A stretch of DNA of 64,000 bases. Source: Gallaecimonas xiamenensis 3-C-1 (GTDB lineage: Bacteria > Pseudomonadota > Gammaproteobacteria > Enterobacterales > Gallaecimonadaceae). Below are positions 1 through 9,236 of the stretch, piece after piece (the first letter of the stretch is position 1; each line of letters starts with the position of its first letter). The stretch lies in assembly GCF_000299915.1 (NCBI RefSeq), contig NZ_AMRI01000022.1:18705-82704 (forward strand). The letters are read 5' to 3'. The notes beneath the pieces were generated by a model, which made no database searches, was not told the origin of the DNA, and worked only from the letters and a program-made list of their open reading frames with translations. The translations under genes were made by a program, and so were the position numbers.

Positions 1-344
1 CATTGCTCGGCGCCCCGGGCGCCGTAGGAATAGACCAGCACCTTCTCGGCCCGGGACAGGCCCTGCTTGATGCGCTTGACTGTGGGTTCCCCCAGCTCTA
101 TCCACAACAGGATACGGCCGTCCGGGGCCTTGAGCCACAGATCCGGTTCGTCGTCGGTGCTGATGCCTTTGGTAAAGGCCAGGTCCGCATCGGCATTGGC
201 GATAAAGGCCAGCAGCCGCACCATCAGGCGGGTCTCGGTTTCCGAAGGGTGGCATGCCAGGGTCAGCGGGTGTTCGGCGTAGTAATGCCGTTCCAGATCG
301 CTGATGTTCAATTGCGCCTTGTAGATGGTTGCACCCAGTGCCAC
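1..344 (-). CDS. yaeQ: YaeQ family protein (3' end outside window)
   Basis: The minus-strand frame starts at a GTG at 344, about 7 bases after an AGGAAAGGG ribosome binding site, and runs off the left edge. About 114 residues are visible of a family that is usually about 180. The protein begins MALGATIYKA and carries HPSETETRLMVRLLAF, then FTKGISTDDEPDLWL and LWIELGEPT, which are typical of YaeQ. YaeQ has a PD-(D/E)XK nuclease-like fold. Its cellular role is unsettled; a link to RfaH-type anti-termination was proposed early on and is not secure. An ATG at 358 is out of frame, so GTG is the only sensible start. Family assignment is secure, function is not. Confidence 0.85.
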   Translation of the reverse strand, partial: MALGATIYKAQLNISDLERHYYAEHPLTLACHPSETETRLMVRLLAFIANADADLAFTKGISTDDEPDLWLKAPDGRILLWIELGEPTVKRIKQGLSRAEKVLVYSYGARGAEQ

Positions 345-422
345 TGCCCTTTCCTCATTTACCTGCCTTGTTGGCAGCGCAGTGTCCGCTAAAGGCTGGC
401 CCCTGTCCAGAAGGAGCTTGGC

Positions 423-722
423 TCAGGGGCGGTCGGGAAAGGAAAGCAGGTGGCTAAGGCCTGGGTCACTGCCACCACCCACTTCGGCATCGCAGTAGCC
501 TTCGGTGACCAGGGTGGCTTTCCTGATGCCCAGGTCCCAGAGCCAACGGCAAGCTTGGGAGGCAGACACAAAACGCAGCGGCGCGCTGCCGCCTTGGGTG
601 ATCCATAAGATCTTTTCGCCCAGGCGCAGCCGCAGCTGGTAGATGATGGTTTCGGTGGCGACCACTTCCACCGGCGGCTTGAAGCCGTTGGCCAGCATCG
701 CTTTAAATTCAGAGATCGTCAT
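423..722 (-). CDS. Small conserved protein, DUF6482-like
   Basis: This 99-residue soluble protein begins MTISEFKAML and has the core ATETIIYQLRLRLGEKILWI, then a segment around FVSASQACRWLWDLG. The pattern of a short beta meander followed by an SxxxA helix resembles DUF6482 proteins of Pseudomonas and relatives, which have no assigned function. I see no catalytic motif, signal peptide or membrane segment. Its start overlaps the end of the upstream glutaredoxin-like gene by 14 bases, so the two are probably co-translated. The family call is from memory of the pattern and is moderate; the reading frame is well supported by the overlap. Confidence 0.6.
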   Translation of the reverse strand: MTISEFKAMLANGFKPPVEVVATETIIYQLRLRLGEKILWITQGGSAPLRFVSASQACRWLWDLGIRKATLVTEGYCDAEVGGGSDPGLSHLLSFPDRP

Positions 723-1086
723 TGTCGGTCATCCCCGCCCAAAATCCCTTGGCCTTGGCTTGATGCCAGGCCTCTTTGGTACGGTCAGGGGCAAAGCCCC
801 GGATCACCTGATCCCCTATCACCAGGATCGGCAGGTTACCCCGGCCGTAACGCTGCTCGACCTGAGAGGCCTCGAGGGCATAGTCCAGGTTTACCCTGTC
901 CACCGGTATCTCGAGTTCCTCAAGCAGACTGTCGGTGCGCAGGCAGGCCGGACACCAGTCGTTGGTATAGAGTTTGGCCTTAGCCCCCTCGAAGGGCCAC
1001 AGCTGGTGGCTTTGGGCCATGTCTTTAAGGCTGTCACCGTGCTGAAAAACCAAGATCAGCAGCAGCAGCCAGAGCCAAGGTCGCAT
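709..1086 (-). CDS. Glutaredoxin-family protein with CPAC motif and N-terminal anchor
   Basis: The 125-residue protein starts with a hydrophobic stretch (MRPWLWLLLLILVF) that is either a signal peptide or a single membrane anchor. It continues into a thioredoxin-fold domain, with AKLYTNDWCPACLRTDSLL at roughly residues 37-55 giving a CPAC redox motif, and GNLPILVIGDQVIRGF giving the cis-proline loop. This matches glutaredoxin-like thiol-disulfide exchange proteins. The start is set by GAGG seven bases upstream of the ATG. It forms a two-gene unit with the DUF6482-like gene (14-base overlap). An exported glutaredoxin would be unusual in substrate, so whether the anchor puts the domain in the periplasm is the main uncertainty. 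Confidence 0.75.
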   Translation of the reverse strand: MRPWLWLLLLILVFQHGDSLKDMAQSHQLWPFEGAKAKLYTNDWCPACLRTDSLLEELEIPVDRVNLDYALEASQVEQRYGRGNLPILVIGDQVIRGFAPDRTKEAWHQAKAKGFWAGMTDNDDL

Positions 1087-1224
1087 CGTCCTCTTCCATG
1101 AACTTTGGTTAAATCATGCGCAATTGAAGCAGGTTCGACTAAACCTTGGCTTAACCGAAAAAAACTCAGGCGTTACAGGCTTAATGGATAAAAGCAATGC
1201 CTGCCCCGGCACCATGCGACCAAT

Positions 1225-1252
1225 AAAAAACCCCGCCGAAGCGGGGTTTTTC
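1225..1252 (-). terminator. Rho-independent terminator of groESL
   Basis: A CCCCGC/GCGGGG stem with a CGAA tetraloop is flanked by A-runs and T-runs, 20 bases downstream of the groL stop. It would work in either direction. Confidence 0.85.
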
Positions 1253-1271
1253 AAGGCTCAGTGAGCGGGCA

Positions 1272-2912
<1,641 letters not shown>

Positions 2913-2949
2913 CTAAATTCCTCTCAAAAACGAGTTGAAACGGGGGAGA

Positions 2950-3243
2950 TTAACCTTCGACGATCGCCAGGATGTCGGTTTCGCTCATGATCAGCACTTC
3001 TTGGCCGTCGAGCTTCTCGGTCTTCACGCCGTAACCGTCGTTGAAAATCACCTTGTCACCGACTTTCACATCCAGGGGTTTAACCTCGCCGCTGTCCAGG
3101 ACGCGGCCTTGGCCTACGGCCAGTACTTCCCCACGGGTGGATTTCTCAGCGGCAGAGCCGGTCAGCACTATGCCGCCAGCGGATTTGGCTTCAACTTCGA
3201 TGCGCTTGACGATGACGCGGTCATGCAACGGACGCAGTTTCAT
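2950..3243 (-). CDS. groS: Co-chaperonin GroES
   Basis: This is a 97-residue Gro[20 protein letters not shown] at the start and [16 protein letters not shown] at the end, with the GGIVLTG mobile loop that docks on GroEL. The heptameric lid caps the GroEL cavity. The start is the ATG at 3243, preceded by AGGAGA. A longer in-frame extension to 3348 exists, but it reads through the heat-shock promoter and is not coding. It is the first gene of the groESL operon. Confidence 0.98.
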   Translation of the reverse strand: MKLRPLHDRVIVKRIEVEAKSAGGIVLTGSAAEKSTRGEVLAVGQGRVLDSGEVKPLDVKVGDKVIFNDGYGVKTEKLDGQEVLIMSETDILAIVEG

Positions 3244-3320
3244 CTGAAAGTCTCCTAGACGTTTAAGTCTGAACGTTTTTGATAAAGGCCTTCGCTGGCC
3301 CAATCCTGTTATGTCATCCC

Positions 3321-3349
3321 ATATGGGGCGCCCGGTCAGGCTTTCCAAG
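3321..3349 (-). promoter_or_regulatory. Sigma-32 (heat-shock) promoter of groESL
   Basis: On the minus strand the sequence CTTGGAA (3343-3349) is followed after 14 bases by CCCCATAT (3321-3328). This matches the RpoH consensus CTTGAAA-N13/14-CCCCATNT closely, including the full CCCCATAT -10 element. It lies about 80 bases upstream of the groS start. No CIRCE inverted repeat is visible, so control looks E. coli-like (RpoH) rather than HrcA-based. Confidence 0.8.
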
Positions 3350-3368
3350 GGCTGGGCGAAAAAAATTT

Positions 3369-3812
3369 TCAGTCCTTACGCTCGAACTCGCCTTCGATGG
3401 TCTGGTTGCCCTCTGGGCGCTGGCCAAAACCGCCACCCATGGAGCCAGCAGCAGTTTGCACCACCATGCGCTTACTGAGTTGGGCCGCCAGCTTACGACG
3501 CAAGGCCGGCAACAGCAGGGCGATACCGGCAGCGTCGGTGATAAGGCCCGGGGTCACCAGCATCACACCGGCGATCAGCAATACCAGGCCTTCGCAGATT
3601 TGCTGGCCGGGCACTTCACCGGCCGCCATGCGGCGCTGGGCCTCCATCCAGGTGGCCAGGCCCGCCTGGCGCACCAGCTTGGCGCCGATAATGGCGGTGA
3701 TGATCATCAAGGCAATGGTGGGCAAGGCACCGATCAGGCCGCCGAGCTTGATCAGCAAGGTGATCTCGATAAAGGGGATAACCAGAAAAAGCAGGAACAG
3801 TCGGCCGAACAT
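3369..3812 (-). CDS. fxsA: FxsA-family membrane protein
   Basis: The 147-residue protein has three or four hydrophobic helices. [21 protein letters not shown] opens it, then [20 protein letters not shown], and [21 protein letters not shown] holds the family's conserved TPGLITD turn. The C-terminal tail is polar and glycine-rich. FxsA is an inner-membrane protein whose overexpression in E. coli relieves F-plasmid exclusion of phage T7. Its normal role is unknown. The start has AGGAGG six bases upstream. The groESL heat-shock promoter lies just inside the gap after this gene, and fxsA-groESL adjacency is common in gammaproteobacteria. Confidence 0.9.
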   Translation of the reverse strand: MFGRLFLLFLVIPFIEITLLIKLGGLIGALPTIALMIITAIIGAKLVRQAGLATWMEAQRRMAAGEVPGQQICEGLVLLIAGVMLVTPGLITDAAGIALLLPALRRKLAAQLSKRMVVQTAAGSMGGGFGQRPEGNQTIEGEFERKD

Positions 3813-3948
3813 GGGGCCTCCTTATAAGGGCTTGCAAGAAATCTGGGGGCGCCCGGGTCCATTTTCAAGCCCGGCGCCCTTGCCCTTTGGCTTTTGTAGC
3901 CGAAGACAAAGGGTTAATGTAGCGCCATAGTTCCGATAGGAGATGAAC

Positions 3949-4269
3949 ATGACCCAGGCCCTGGTGGTGTTGTGCACCTGCCCGGACGAGGCCAGCGCCT
4001 TGGCCCTGGCCAAGACCTTACTGGAAGCCAGGCTCACCGCCTGCGTCAATCTGATCCCCAAGGTCCGCTCTCTCTATCTTTGGCAAGGCCAGCTGTGTGA
4101 CGACACCGAAGTCCAACTGGTCATTAAAAGCAACCTCCCTCATTTCGAGGCCCTGGCCGAGCGGGTCCGTGCCTTGCACCCTTATGACATTCCTGAAATC
4201 CTGGCTCTGCCGGTCAGCGCGGGCGATAGCCGTTACCTGACTTGGCTTGAAGAGGTTGTAAGCCCGTGA
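3949..4269 (+). CDS. cutA: Divalent-cation tolerance protein CutA
   Basis: The 106-residue protein has the CutA core: VVLCTCPDEASALALAKTLLE, LTACVNLIP, LYLWQGQ, and the C-terminal HPYDIPEILALP. CutA forms very stable trimers with a ferredoxin-like fold resembling PII and has been linked to copper tolerance. Its biochemical role is still vague. I choose the ATG at 3949 because AGGAG sits six bases upstream; an ATG at 3943 would abut the ribosome binding site. The stop overlaps the dsbD start (TGATG), giving the cutA-dsbD pair also seen in E. coli. Confidence 0.93.
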   Translation: MTQALVVLCTCPDEASALALAKTLLEARLTACVNLIPKVRSLYLWQGQLCDDTEVQLVIKSNLPHFEALAERVRALHPYDIPEILALPVSAGDSRYLTWLEEVVSP

Positions 4270-6026
4270 TGAAAAAACTGCTGTTATCCCTGCTGTTGCT
4301 CCTGCCATTGGCCGTCCAGGCCGGCGCTATTCCCCTACCCAAGGCCGACCAACTGCTGGCCGACCAGCCCCAGTTCCTGCCGGTAGACCAGGCCTTCCAG
4401 TTTAATTTCCAACAGGACGGCGACCAGCTGCTGCTGGAGTGGACGGCGGCCGACGGCTACTACCTGTATAAGGCCAAATTCAAGGTAGACGGCAAGGGCC
4501 TCACCCTTGGCGAGCTGGCCCTGCCCCAAGGGCAGGACCACTACGACGAGTTCTTCGGCCAGACCCAGGTCTTTTACGGCCAGGTGCAATTGACCCTGCC
4601 GCTGAGCGACATCCAGCCCGGCGCCACTGTGGTGGTGAGCTACCAGGGCTGCGCCGACGATGGCCTTTGCTACCCCCCGACCCGTAAAACGGTACCGGTG
4701 GACCCTGTGGTGGCTGAGGCGCCGGCGGCAACGGCACCTGAGCAAGGCTTTGTCAGCGAACAAAACCAGTTGGCCCAGATGCTGGCCGGGTCCAGCCTGG
4801 GCCTGACCCTGCTGGCTTTCTTCGGCGCCGGGGTGCTGATCGCCTTTACCCCCTGCGTCTTCCCCATGTATCCCATATTGACCGGCATCATTGCCGGCGC
4901 CGGTAAGCAGCTGACCACCCGCCGGGCCATGTGGCTGTCCTTCATCTATGTGCAGGGCATGGCCATCACCTATACCGCCCTTGGCCTGATTGTGGCCAGC
5001 GCCGGTGCCCAGGTGCAGGCCGCCTTCCAGCACCCGGCGGTGCTGATTGGCCTGTCCTTGCTGTTCTTGCTGCTGGCCGTTGCCATGTTCGGCGGCCTTA
5101 ACCTGCAACTGCCCTCCGGGCTGCAGGAAAGGCTCAACGCCCTCTCCAACCAGCAAAAGGCCGGCTCGGTGCCCGGGGTATTGGTGATGGGGGTGATCTC
5201 CGGCCTGGTGGCCAGCCCCTGCACCACCGCCCCCCTGACCGGTGCCCTGCTATTTGTAGCCCAGAGCGGTGACCTGCTGCTGGGCGCCCTGGCTCTTTAT
5301 GCCCTGTCCCTGGGTATGGGCCTGCCACTGATGCTGATCGGTTCTACCGGCAGCCAGTGGCTGCCAAGGGCCGGCGCCTGGATGGAAACCATCAAACACC
5401 TGTTCGGCTTTATCCTGCTGGCGGTGCCGCTGCTGCTGCTGGGCCGCCTGGTACCGGACCACTGGGCCTTACTGGCCTGGGCCGCCTGGCTGCTGGTTAC
5501 CTTTGCCTTCCTGGCCCAAGCCAACAGCAGCACCCAACCGGGCTTCTGGAAAGGGGTTCGCACCCTGGTGGCCTTCCTGGGGCTCTTTGCCGGCGCCATG
5601 CTCGGTTATCGCACCCTGTTCGAGCAAGCCCCCGCCAGCGCCCCTGTGCAACAGGAGGCCGGCCATTTCAAGAAGGTGAGAAACCTGGCGGAAATGCAGG
5701 CCGCCATCACCGAGGCGGCCGCCAGCGGCAAGCCGGTGATGGTGGACTTCTATGCGGATTGGTGTGTGGCCTGTAAGGAGTTCGAGAAGTACACCTTCTC
5801 CGACCCCGGGGTCAAAGCCCGTTTTGCCAATATGGTGCTGCTGCAGACCGACGTCACCGAAAGCACCAGCGAGCAGGTGGCGATGATGGACCATTTCGCC
5901 ATCCTGGGCCTGCCCACCATCTTGTTCTTCGGTCCTGACGGCCAGGAACGCCAGGATCTTAGGGTTACCGGCTTTCAAAAACCGGTCCAGTTCCTAAAGA
6001 CCCTGGACCAGGTCGCCCCTCAATAG
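4269..6026 (+). CDS. dsbD: Thiol:disulfide interchange protein DsbD
   Basis: DsbD passes electrons from cytoplasmic thioredoxin across the inner membrane to periplasmic DsbC, DsbG and CcmG. All three modules are present in about 585 residues. A signal peptide (MKKLLLSLLLLLPLAVQA) leads into the periplasmic alpha domain with C128 and C134 in YQGCADDGLCYPP. The eight-helix beta domain carries FTPCVFPMYP and SPCTTAPLTG. The C-terminal thioredoxin domain has YADWCVACKEF. The ATG at 4269 overlaps the cutA stop by one base; a GTG one codon earlier is an alternative. A strong bidirectional terminator follows. Confidence 0.97.
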   Translation: MKKLLLSLLLLLPLAVQAGAIPLPKADQLLADQPQFLPVDQAFQFNFQQDGDQLLLEWTAADGYYLYKAKFKVDGKGLTLGELALPQGQDHYDEFFGQTQVFYGQVQLTLPLSDIQPGATVVVSYQGCADDGLCYPPTRKTVPVDPVVAEAPAATAPEQGFVSEQNQLAQMLAGSSLGLTLLAFFGAGVLIAFTPCVFPMYPILTGIIAGAGKQLTTRRAMWLSFIYVQGMAITYTALGLIVASAGAQVQAAFQHPAVLIGLSLLFLLLAVAMFGGLNLQLPSGLQERLNALSNQQKAGSVPGVLVMGVISGLVASPCTTAPLTGALLFVAQSGDLLLGALALYALSLGMGLPLMLIGSTGSQWLPRAGAWMETIKHLFGFILLAVPLLLLGRLVPDHWALLAWAAWLLVTFAFLAQANSSTQPGFWKGVRTLVAFLGLFAGAMLGYRTLFEQAPASAPVQQEAGHFKKVRNLAEMQAAITEAAASGKPVMVDFYADWCVACKEFEKYTFSDPGVKARFANMVLLQTDVTESTSEQVAMMDHFAILGLPTILFFGPDGQERQDLRVTGFQKPVQFLKTLDQVAPQ

Positions 6027-6030
6027 GCAT

Positions 6031-6060
6031 AAAAAAAGCCCCTCCTCGGAGGGGCTTTTT
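6031..6060. terminator. Bidirectional terminator between dsbD and the HDOD gene
   Basis: A perfect AAGCCCCTCC/GGAGGGGCTT stem with an A-run on one side and a T-run on the other sits between two convergent genes and can end both transcripts. Confidence 0.88.
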
Positions 6061-6069
6061 GATGGAGCC

Positions 6070-6897
6070 TCAGTTTTCCAAGAGCATGGAGTAGGCCGAG
6101 CCTTCTTCCTTGACCTTGAGCCAGGCTTCCCGGGCGAAGTTCCAATCAATCTTGAGCTTGATGGCCAGCTGCAAAGGCCAGTCCACCGGCGTGTCTTCGC
6201 TCAGCTCTTCATGGCGCTGCAGATAGGCGGCCATGTATACCAGGGCAGCGTACTGGCTGAAAGGCTCGGCCAGCAGCGGTACCCGCTGGTTGCGGATAGC
6301 CAGTTGGATCACGTCCGGGAACAGCCAGCGGCTGGACAGCTCGGCACCCACTTCGGCATAGGTAAAGCCCAGCACCGCATGCTCGGCATAGGCACGGGCC
6401 TCGCCAGCGGCAACCCGTTCGTCCAGCTCGGCAGCCAGTTCCGGCTCGGTGGCATGGATGATCAGCTCACCTATGTTGTGCAGCATGCCGCAGGTGAAAC
6501 CCAGCTCACTGTCACACTGGGCCTTGCTGGACAGCAGGCGGCACAGTTCGCCGACGCAGAATGATTGGCGCCAGAATTCCTTGAGATCGAAATGGGGCAC
6601 GCTGGGGTAGATATCCACCAGGCCGGCGGCCAACACCATGTTGCGCAGCACATCCAGGCCCAGGCGTACCGCCGCCTCATTGACGGTGGCCACCTGGCGG
6701 GAACGGCCGTATCGGGCCGAGTTGGCCAGGCGCAGCGTCTTGGCGGTGATCACGGCGTCCATACCGATCTTCTTGGCCACGGTACGTACATCCGTGTCCG
6801 GATCGTTAAAGGTTGCAATCAGATCCTTTACCACCTGGGGGATCTGAGGCAGATTCTGGGGACGCGAGAAAAATTGTTCTAAGGATTTTTTGGACAT
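6070..6897 (-). CDS. HDOD-domain protein
   Basis: The 275-residue cytoplasmic protein is almost entirely an HDOD domain. It has LPQIPQVVKDLIATFNDPD at the start, AKTLRLANSARYG in the first helical bundle, and GLDVLRNMVLAAGL. The HD-like core reads CGMLHNIGELIIH, where a classical HD phosphodiesterase would have HD followed by further metal ligands. HDOD proteins are usually catalytically inactive signalling modules linked to chemotaxis, c-di-GMP or stress control. No partner output domain is fused. The start has GGAG seven bases upstream. The partner and pathway cannot be read from this context. Confidence 0.88.
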   Translation of the reverse strand: MSKKSLEQFFSRPQNLPQIPQVVKDLIATFNDPDTDVRTVAKKIGMDAVITAKTLRLANSARYGRSRQVATVNEAAVRLGLDVLRNMVLAAGLVDIYPSVPHFDLKEFWRQSFCVGELCRLLSSKAQCDSELGFTCGMLHNIGELIIHATEPELAAELDERVAAGEARAYAEHAVLGFTYAEVGAELSSRWLFPDVIQLAIRNQRVPLLAEPFSQYAALVYMAAYLQRHEELSEDTPVDWPLQLAIKLKIDWNFAREAWLKVKEEGSAYSMLLEN

Positions 6898-7287
6898 TCA
6901 GGCTCCAACTCCCTTGGGGGCTCCCGTTGGGGCGATTCGCTTTAGATTTGAGCCGGTTAGATTAACCAGTCTACCCATAATAGCCCGCCGGATAAATCGC
7001 CTTGACCCTAAAGGGTCACGCCGCAAAAGCAAAAGGCATTCCTGGTTGCGCAGGGCTGACAGATGCTTTTTTCTTGCAATATCGCGGCACGTGCTATCCG
7101 GGGACCGCTTCACAGCGCTATGGTTCCAGCCGCTCCGGCCTTACTTTTTCCTTCCTTGCGCCCCGATAATACCGCCCACCCTTTACGGCGCCAAGGCGTA
7201 GACTGCGATTCGCGCCATATTCGCCATACAAGTCACAGCATTTTTTTAACAGCCTGCGACCAGCGGCCGCTTGGGTGCGACCAGGGC
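6898..7287. other. 390-bp intergenic region upstream of the HDOD gene
   Basis: I see no convincing gene here. Short frames at 6898-7113 and 7118-7333 on the minus strand lack family features and ribosome binding sites. The region holds an inverted repeat TGACCC-TAAA-GGGTCA at 7003-7018 about 105 bases upstream of the HDOD start. It also has a TGCGACCAG direct repeat near 7256 and 7276 around a NotI-like GCGGCCGC. It probably contains the HDOD promoter. Confidence 0.5.
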
Positions 7288-7695
7288 TCAAAGGAGTTGA
7301 TTCTGGGCTTCCAGGGTTTCCAATATGGAACAATGCTGTGCCTGGGCCTGTCCACCCTGGCAGGCTTCAATCATGGCCGATAAGGCCCCACGGATTTTTT
7401 GCAACTGGGCCAGGCGCTTTTCAACCTGCTGCAATTGCCCTTGGGCCACGCTTTTGACCTCGGCGCAGGTGTGGCTGTCTTTGTCGACCCGGATCTCCAG
7501 CAACTCGCGAATGTCTTCCAAGGCAAAACCCAAGGACTTCATGGCCAGCACGAAGTTAAGGGTGTGGATGCTGCCCTGGTCGTAATAGCGGTAGCCGTTG
7601 CCACCCCTGTTGGCCTTGAGCAGCCCCTGTTTTTCCCAAAAGCGCAGGGTATCGACGCTGACCCCAGACGCCTGGGCCAATTCACCTATCTTCAT
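7288..7695 (-). CDS. MerR-family regulator, ZntR-like
   Basis: The 135-residue regulator opens with a MerR winged helix (MKIGELAQASGVSVDTLRFWEK, then GYRYYDQGSIHTLNFV) and the FALEDIRELLEIRVD element. A long dimerisation helix follows, and the tail reads EACQGGQAQAQHCSILETLE. SHTCAEVK plus the CSILE ending point to ZntR, the Zn(II)/Cd(II)/Pb(II)-sensing activator of zntA. In E. coli ZntR the metal loop begins with two adjacent cysteines and has a histidine four residues later. Here the second Cys is Gln and that His is Ala, with a His beside the last Cys instead. The start is the ATG at 7695 with GGAG upstream. No metal efflux gene is in the window. Confidence 0.85.
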   Translation of the reverse strand: MKIGELAQASGVSVDTLRFWEKQGLLKANRGGNGYRYYDQGSIHTLNFVLAMKSLGFALEDIRELLEIRVDKDSHTCAEVKSVAQGQLQQVEKRLAQLQKIRGALSAMIEACQGGQAQAQHCSILETLEAQNQLL

Positions 7696-7875
7696 TTTCA
7701 CTCCATCGACTGGGCACCAGGCAAGGCACTTTGTATAACACTGATAGACGCCATGCAGTTGAGCCGGGTCTTGCATCTGCCTAAATTACGCTCAATAGGC
7801 GGATCTGCCAAATTCCAAGGCAAAGGCCAGGAGGCCAGATGCCAAGATCCCCTCCCAGACAGAAAGGATGCAAGC

Positions 7876-8166
7876 ATGGGCAAACCCGCCGCCACCATCA
7901 CCCATATGCATGTCTGCCCCAAGACCACGGGCACGGTTCCCCACGTGGGCGGCCCTATAGTGGTGGGCTCCTCCAATGTGCTGATTGGCAATCTGCCGGC
8001 CGCCCGGGTCGGCGATATGCTGGTCTGCGTCGGGCCGCCGGACAAGGTCAAAAGCGGTTCAGGCACCGTGCTTATCAACGGCAAGAAAGCCGCCCGCATG
8101 GGCGACAGCACCGATCACAGCGGCGTTATCGTGGTCGGTAACCCCACTGTGCTGGTCGGTGGCTGA
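7876..8166 (+). CDS. PAAR-repeat protein (type VI secretion spike tip)
   Basis: The 96-residue protein has the PAAR layout: HVCPKTTGTVPHVGGPIV, then NVLIGNLPAARVGDMLVCVGPPD, and repeated GTVLINGKKAARMGDSTDH and NPTVLVGG blades. PAAR proteins form the cone that sharpens the VgrG spike of type VI secretion systems, and a His/Cys set binds a metal at the tip. There is no C-terminal toxin extension, so this is a solitary tip. AAGGA lies eight bases upstream and a terminator follows. No other T6SS structural gene is in the window. A lipase candidate effector sits about 32 kb away. Confidence 0.92.
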   Translation: MGKPAATITHMHVCPKTTGTVPHVGGPIVVGSSNVLIGNLPAARVGDMLVCVGPPDKVKSGSGTVLINGKKAARMGDSTDHSGVIVVGNPTVLVGG

Positions 8167-8177
8167 AAGCCAAACGC

Positions 8178-8206
8178 AAAAAAGCCGCCCACTGGGCGGC
8201 TTTTTT
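8178..8206 (+). terminator. Terminator after PAAR gene
   Basis: An AAAAAAGCCGCCC/GGGCGGCTTTTTT hairpin with a short ACT loop lies 12 bases past the PAAR stop and just before the tRNA. Confidence 0.85.
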
Positions 8207-8214
8207 ATGGATTC

Positions 8215-8288
8215 TGGAGCGGGTGAAGGGAATCGAACCCTCGTATGCAGCTTGGGAAGCTGCCGTTCTACCATTGAACTACACCCGC
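8215..8288 (-). tRNA. tRNA-Gly(CCC)
   Basis: The minus strand folds as a full cloverleaf of 74 bases with encoded CCA. The acceptor stem is GCGGGTG/CACCCGC, the D-arm contains TTCAATGGTAGAA, and the anticodon arm GCAGC-TTCCCAA-GCTGC gives anticodon CCC. The T-arm is AGGGTTCGATTCCCT. It closely resembles E. coli glyU. It reads GGG codons. Confidence 0.95.
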
Positions 8289-8403
8289 GAGGAGCACCGA
8301 TTATAGGGGAAAACCGTCATAAGAAAAGCCCTTAATGTGCAACTGGTTAGAAGACGCGCAGCCCGTTAAACTGGTATGACTTGTTGGGAGAGAGGAATAA
8401 CCC

Positions 8404-9207
8404 ATGTCTTTTGATTTTACCGGTAAGGCAGTGTTTGTAATGGGCGGTACCAGCGGCATAAACCTGGGTATTGCCCAGGGCTTTGCCAAGGCCGGGGCCC
8501 GTGTTGCTGTGGCCAGCCGCAGCCAGGACAAAGTAGACGCAGCCGTGGCCACCCTGGGCCAAGGGGCCTTTGGTTTTAGTGTCGATGTCCGTGACGCCGA
8601 GGCGGTGGCGGCGATCTTCAAGGAAGCCCAGGCTCGCTTTGGTCAGCCCATCGACGTGCTGGTCAGCGGCGCCGCCGGTAACTTCCCGGCCCCGGCCAAG
8701 GACCTGTCCGCCAATGGCTTCAAGGCGGTGGCCGATATCGACCTGCAAGGCACCTTCAACGTCATGAAGGGGGCCTACCCTCACCTGGCTCGCCCAGGCG
8801 CTATCATCAATATCTCCGCGCCCCAGGCCTATGTGCCCATGGCGCTGCAGGTCCATGTCTGCGCCGCCAAGGCCGGTGTCGACATGATCACCCGCACCCT
8901 GGCCATGGAATGGGGCCCAGAGGGCATTCGCGTCAACTCCCTGGTGCCCGGCCCCATCGCCGGCACCGAGGGCATGGCCCGCCTGGCCCCCACCCCCGAG
9001 CTGACCGCCATGGTGGAAGACTCGGTGCCCCTTAAGCGCAACGGCAGCCCCGCCGACCTGGCCAATGCCGCCCTGTTCCTGGCCTCGCCCCTGGCCAGCT
9101 ATATTAGCGGTGTGATCCTGCCGGTGGATGGGGGCTGGTCCCTGGCCGGGGTGTCCAGCGCCATGGACGGCATAGCCCGGATGATGACCAAGGCCGGTCG
9201 CGGCTGA
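8404..9207 (+). CDS. SDR oxidoreductase, 2,4-dienoyl-CoA reductase-like
   Basis: The 267-residue Rossmann protein has the nucleotide motif VFVMGGTSGINLGIA, the GAAGNF loop in place of NNAG, and IINISAPQA for the catalytic Ser strand. Where classical SDRs have YxxxK this protein has VHVCAAKAG, so the Tyr is missing and only the Lys remains. That is the pattern of the DECR/SPS19 branch, which reduces 2,4-dienoyl-CoA with NADPH during unsaturated fatty acid oxidation. EWGPEGIRVNSLVPGPIAGTEG also fits that branch. GAGAGGAA precedes the ATG and a terminator follows, so it is a single-gene unit. No other beta-oxidation gene is adjacent. Confidence 0.82.
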   Translation: MSFDFTGKAVFVMGGTSGINLGIAQGFAKAGARVAVASRSQDKVDAAVATLGQGAFGFSVDVRDAEAVAAIFKEAQARFGQPIDVLVSGAAGNFPAPAKDLSANGFKAVADIDLQGTFNVMKGAYPHLARPGAIINISAPQAYVPMALQVHVCAAKAGVDMITRTLAMEWGPEGIRVNSLVPGPIAGTEGMARLAPTPELTAMVEDSVPLKRNGSPADLANAALFLASPLASYISGVILPVDGGWSLAGVSSAMDGIARMMTKAGRG

Positions 9208-9208
9208 C

Positions 9209-9236
9209 AAAAAAGGCGCCCTGGGGCGCCTTTTTT
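9209..9236 (+). terminator. Terminator after the SDR gene
   Basis: An AAAAGGCGCC/GGCGCCTTTT stem with a CTGG loop ends in a T-run right after the SDR stop. It can also serve the convergent small gene. Confidence 0.85.

Noticed and set aside
2950..3348. A longer GroES starting at 3348
   Set aside because: The extra 35 residues cover the sigma-32 promoter, and the ATG at 3243 has a proper ribosome binding site and the standard GroES N-terminus.
6898..7113. A 71-residue minus-strand frame just upstream of the HDOD gene
   Set aside because: It is basic, low in complexity, ends at the HDOD ribosome binding site region and covers a likely promoter.
7118..7333. A 71-residue minus-strand frame overlapping the end of the ZntR-like gene
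   Set aside because: It has no ribosome binding site, no hydrophobic core or motif, and overlaps a well-supported gene.
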